DNA from: PXAP01 sp964520585
GTDB lineage: Bacteria; Bacteroidota; Bacteroidia; Bacteroidales; PUMT01
Direction: 5' to 3'
Length of the DNA: 64,000 nucleotides
NCBI GenBank assembly: GCA_964520585.1
Contig: CAZFOO010000010.1
Location: 1-64,000, forward strand
In this document: positions 63,929 to 64,000 of the stretch, in pieces
Layout of the letters: each line of letters starts with the position of its first letter
Position numbering within the stretch: position 1 is the stretch's first letter
Made by a program: the position numbers and the translations under genes
The notes under the pieces: model-generated
The model's database searches: none
Told to the model about the DNA's origin: nothing
Seen by the model: only the letters and a program-made list of their open reading frames with translations

Positions 63929-64000
63929 CTGTATAAAGCATTAATGATATGTTAATTATGTTTAGCAGGTAATTCATATTCATGATTTCATTTCACACGA

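Noticed and set aside
1..64000. rRNA, tRNA, transposase and integrase genes
   Set aside because: Both strands were read for cloverleaf-like blocks, conserved rRNA segments and DDE or tyrosine-recombinase proteins; none was convincing. A covariance-model search could still find a small RNA.

Overview
The window looks like a draft contig or metagenome scaffold from a marine or sediment Bacteroidetes, probably a Bacteroidales/Marinilabiliales-type organism. This rests on AT-rich spacers, promoters of the TTG-N20-TAACTT kind rather than -35/-10 boxes, weak Shine-Dalgarno sequences, many lipoproteins and Tat-exported sugar enzymes, several sulfatases, and GH29, GH92 and DUF1080 proteins. No rRNA, tRNA, CRISPR array or intact insertion sequence was seen. 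Four runs of 100 N are each flanked by the same 55 bases on both sides, which looks like an assembler artefact.

Region 1 (1-6.4 kb, + strand) is a peptide-export locus. It holds small membrane proteins, a five-helix membrane protein translationally coupled to a membrane-anchored thioredoxin, a C39-peptidase ABC exporter, a double-glycine-leader bacteriocin-like peptide with two cysteines, and two small membrane proteins that may confer immunity. Three promoters share one exact layout: two ACCGYTCA-type boxes 21 bp apart, 29 bp to TTG, 20 bp to TAACTT. This suggests one LytTR-like regulator. The promoter-proximal half of the peptide leader is separated from the rest by about 135 nt.

Region 2 (6.5-13.2 kb, - strand) carries a DUF1080 lipoprotein, a GH29 fucosidase, a GH92 enzyme with Gln at the usual general-acid position, and glycerate kinase. 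Two homologous low-complexity tracts lie in front of the DUF1080 and GH29 genes.

Region 3 (13.7-37.3 kb) is a stress and maintenance island. It has a ferredoxin, DUF2267, PEBP and rhodanese proteins, an aldehyde dehydrogenase with a flavin disulfide oxidoreductase, ApgM phosphoglycerate mutase, a KaiC-KaiB-KaiB-hybrid kinase cluster, LigA with PolX, HdeD, two triple-BON proteins, DUF72, MgtC and an SDR. Its spacers are full of degenerate dispersed repeats and minisatellites.

Region 4 (37.8-46 kb, - strand) is a sugar or sugar-acid module: two Tat-signal Gfo/Idh/MocA oxidoreductases, a Tat-signal TIM-barrel isomerase, a Tat-signal enolase-superfamily enzyme, DoxX and a GntP permease. Region 5 (46.3-64 kb) is a polysaccharide-degradation region: an esterase, a heparinase II/III-like lyase, an M23-PKD protein, a cytosolic Gfo/Idh/MocA enzyme, an amidohydrolase lipoprotein, a DUF5009 acyltransferase-like membrane protein, three sulfatase lipoproteins, an exported FAD oxidoreductase and a GH2 remnant. 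No SusC/SusD pair and no sulfatase-maturing enzyme is present, so uptake and sulfatase activation must be encoded elsewhere.
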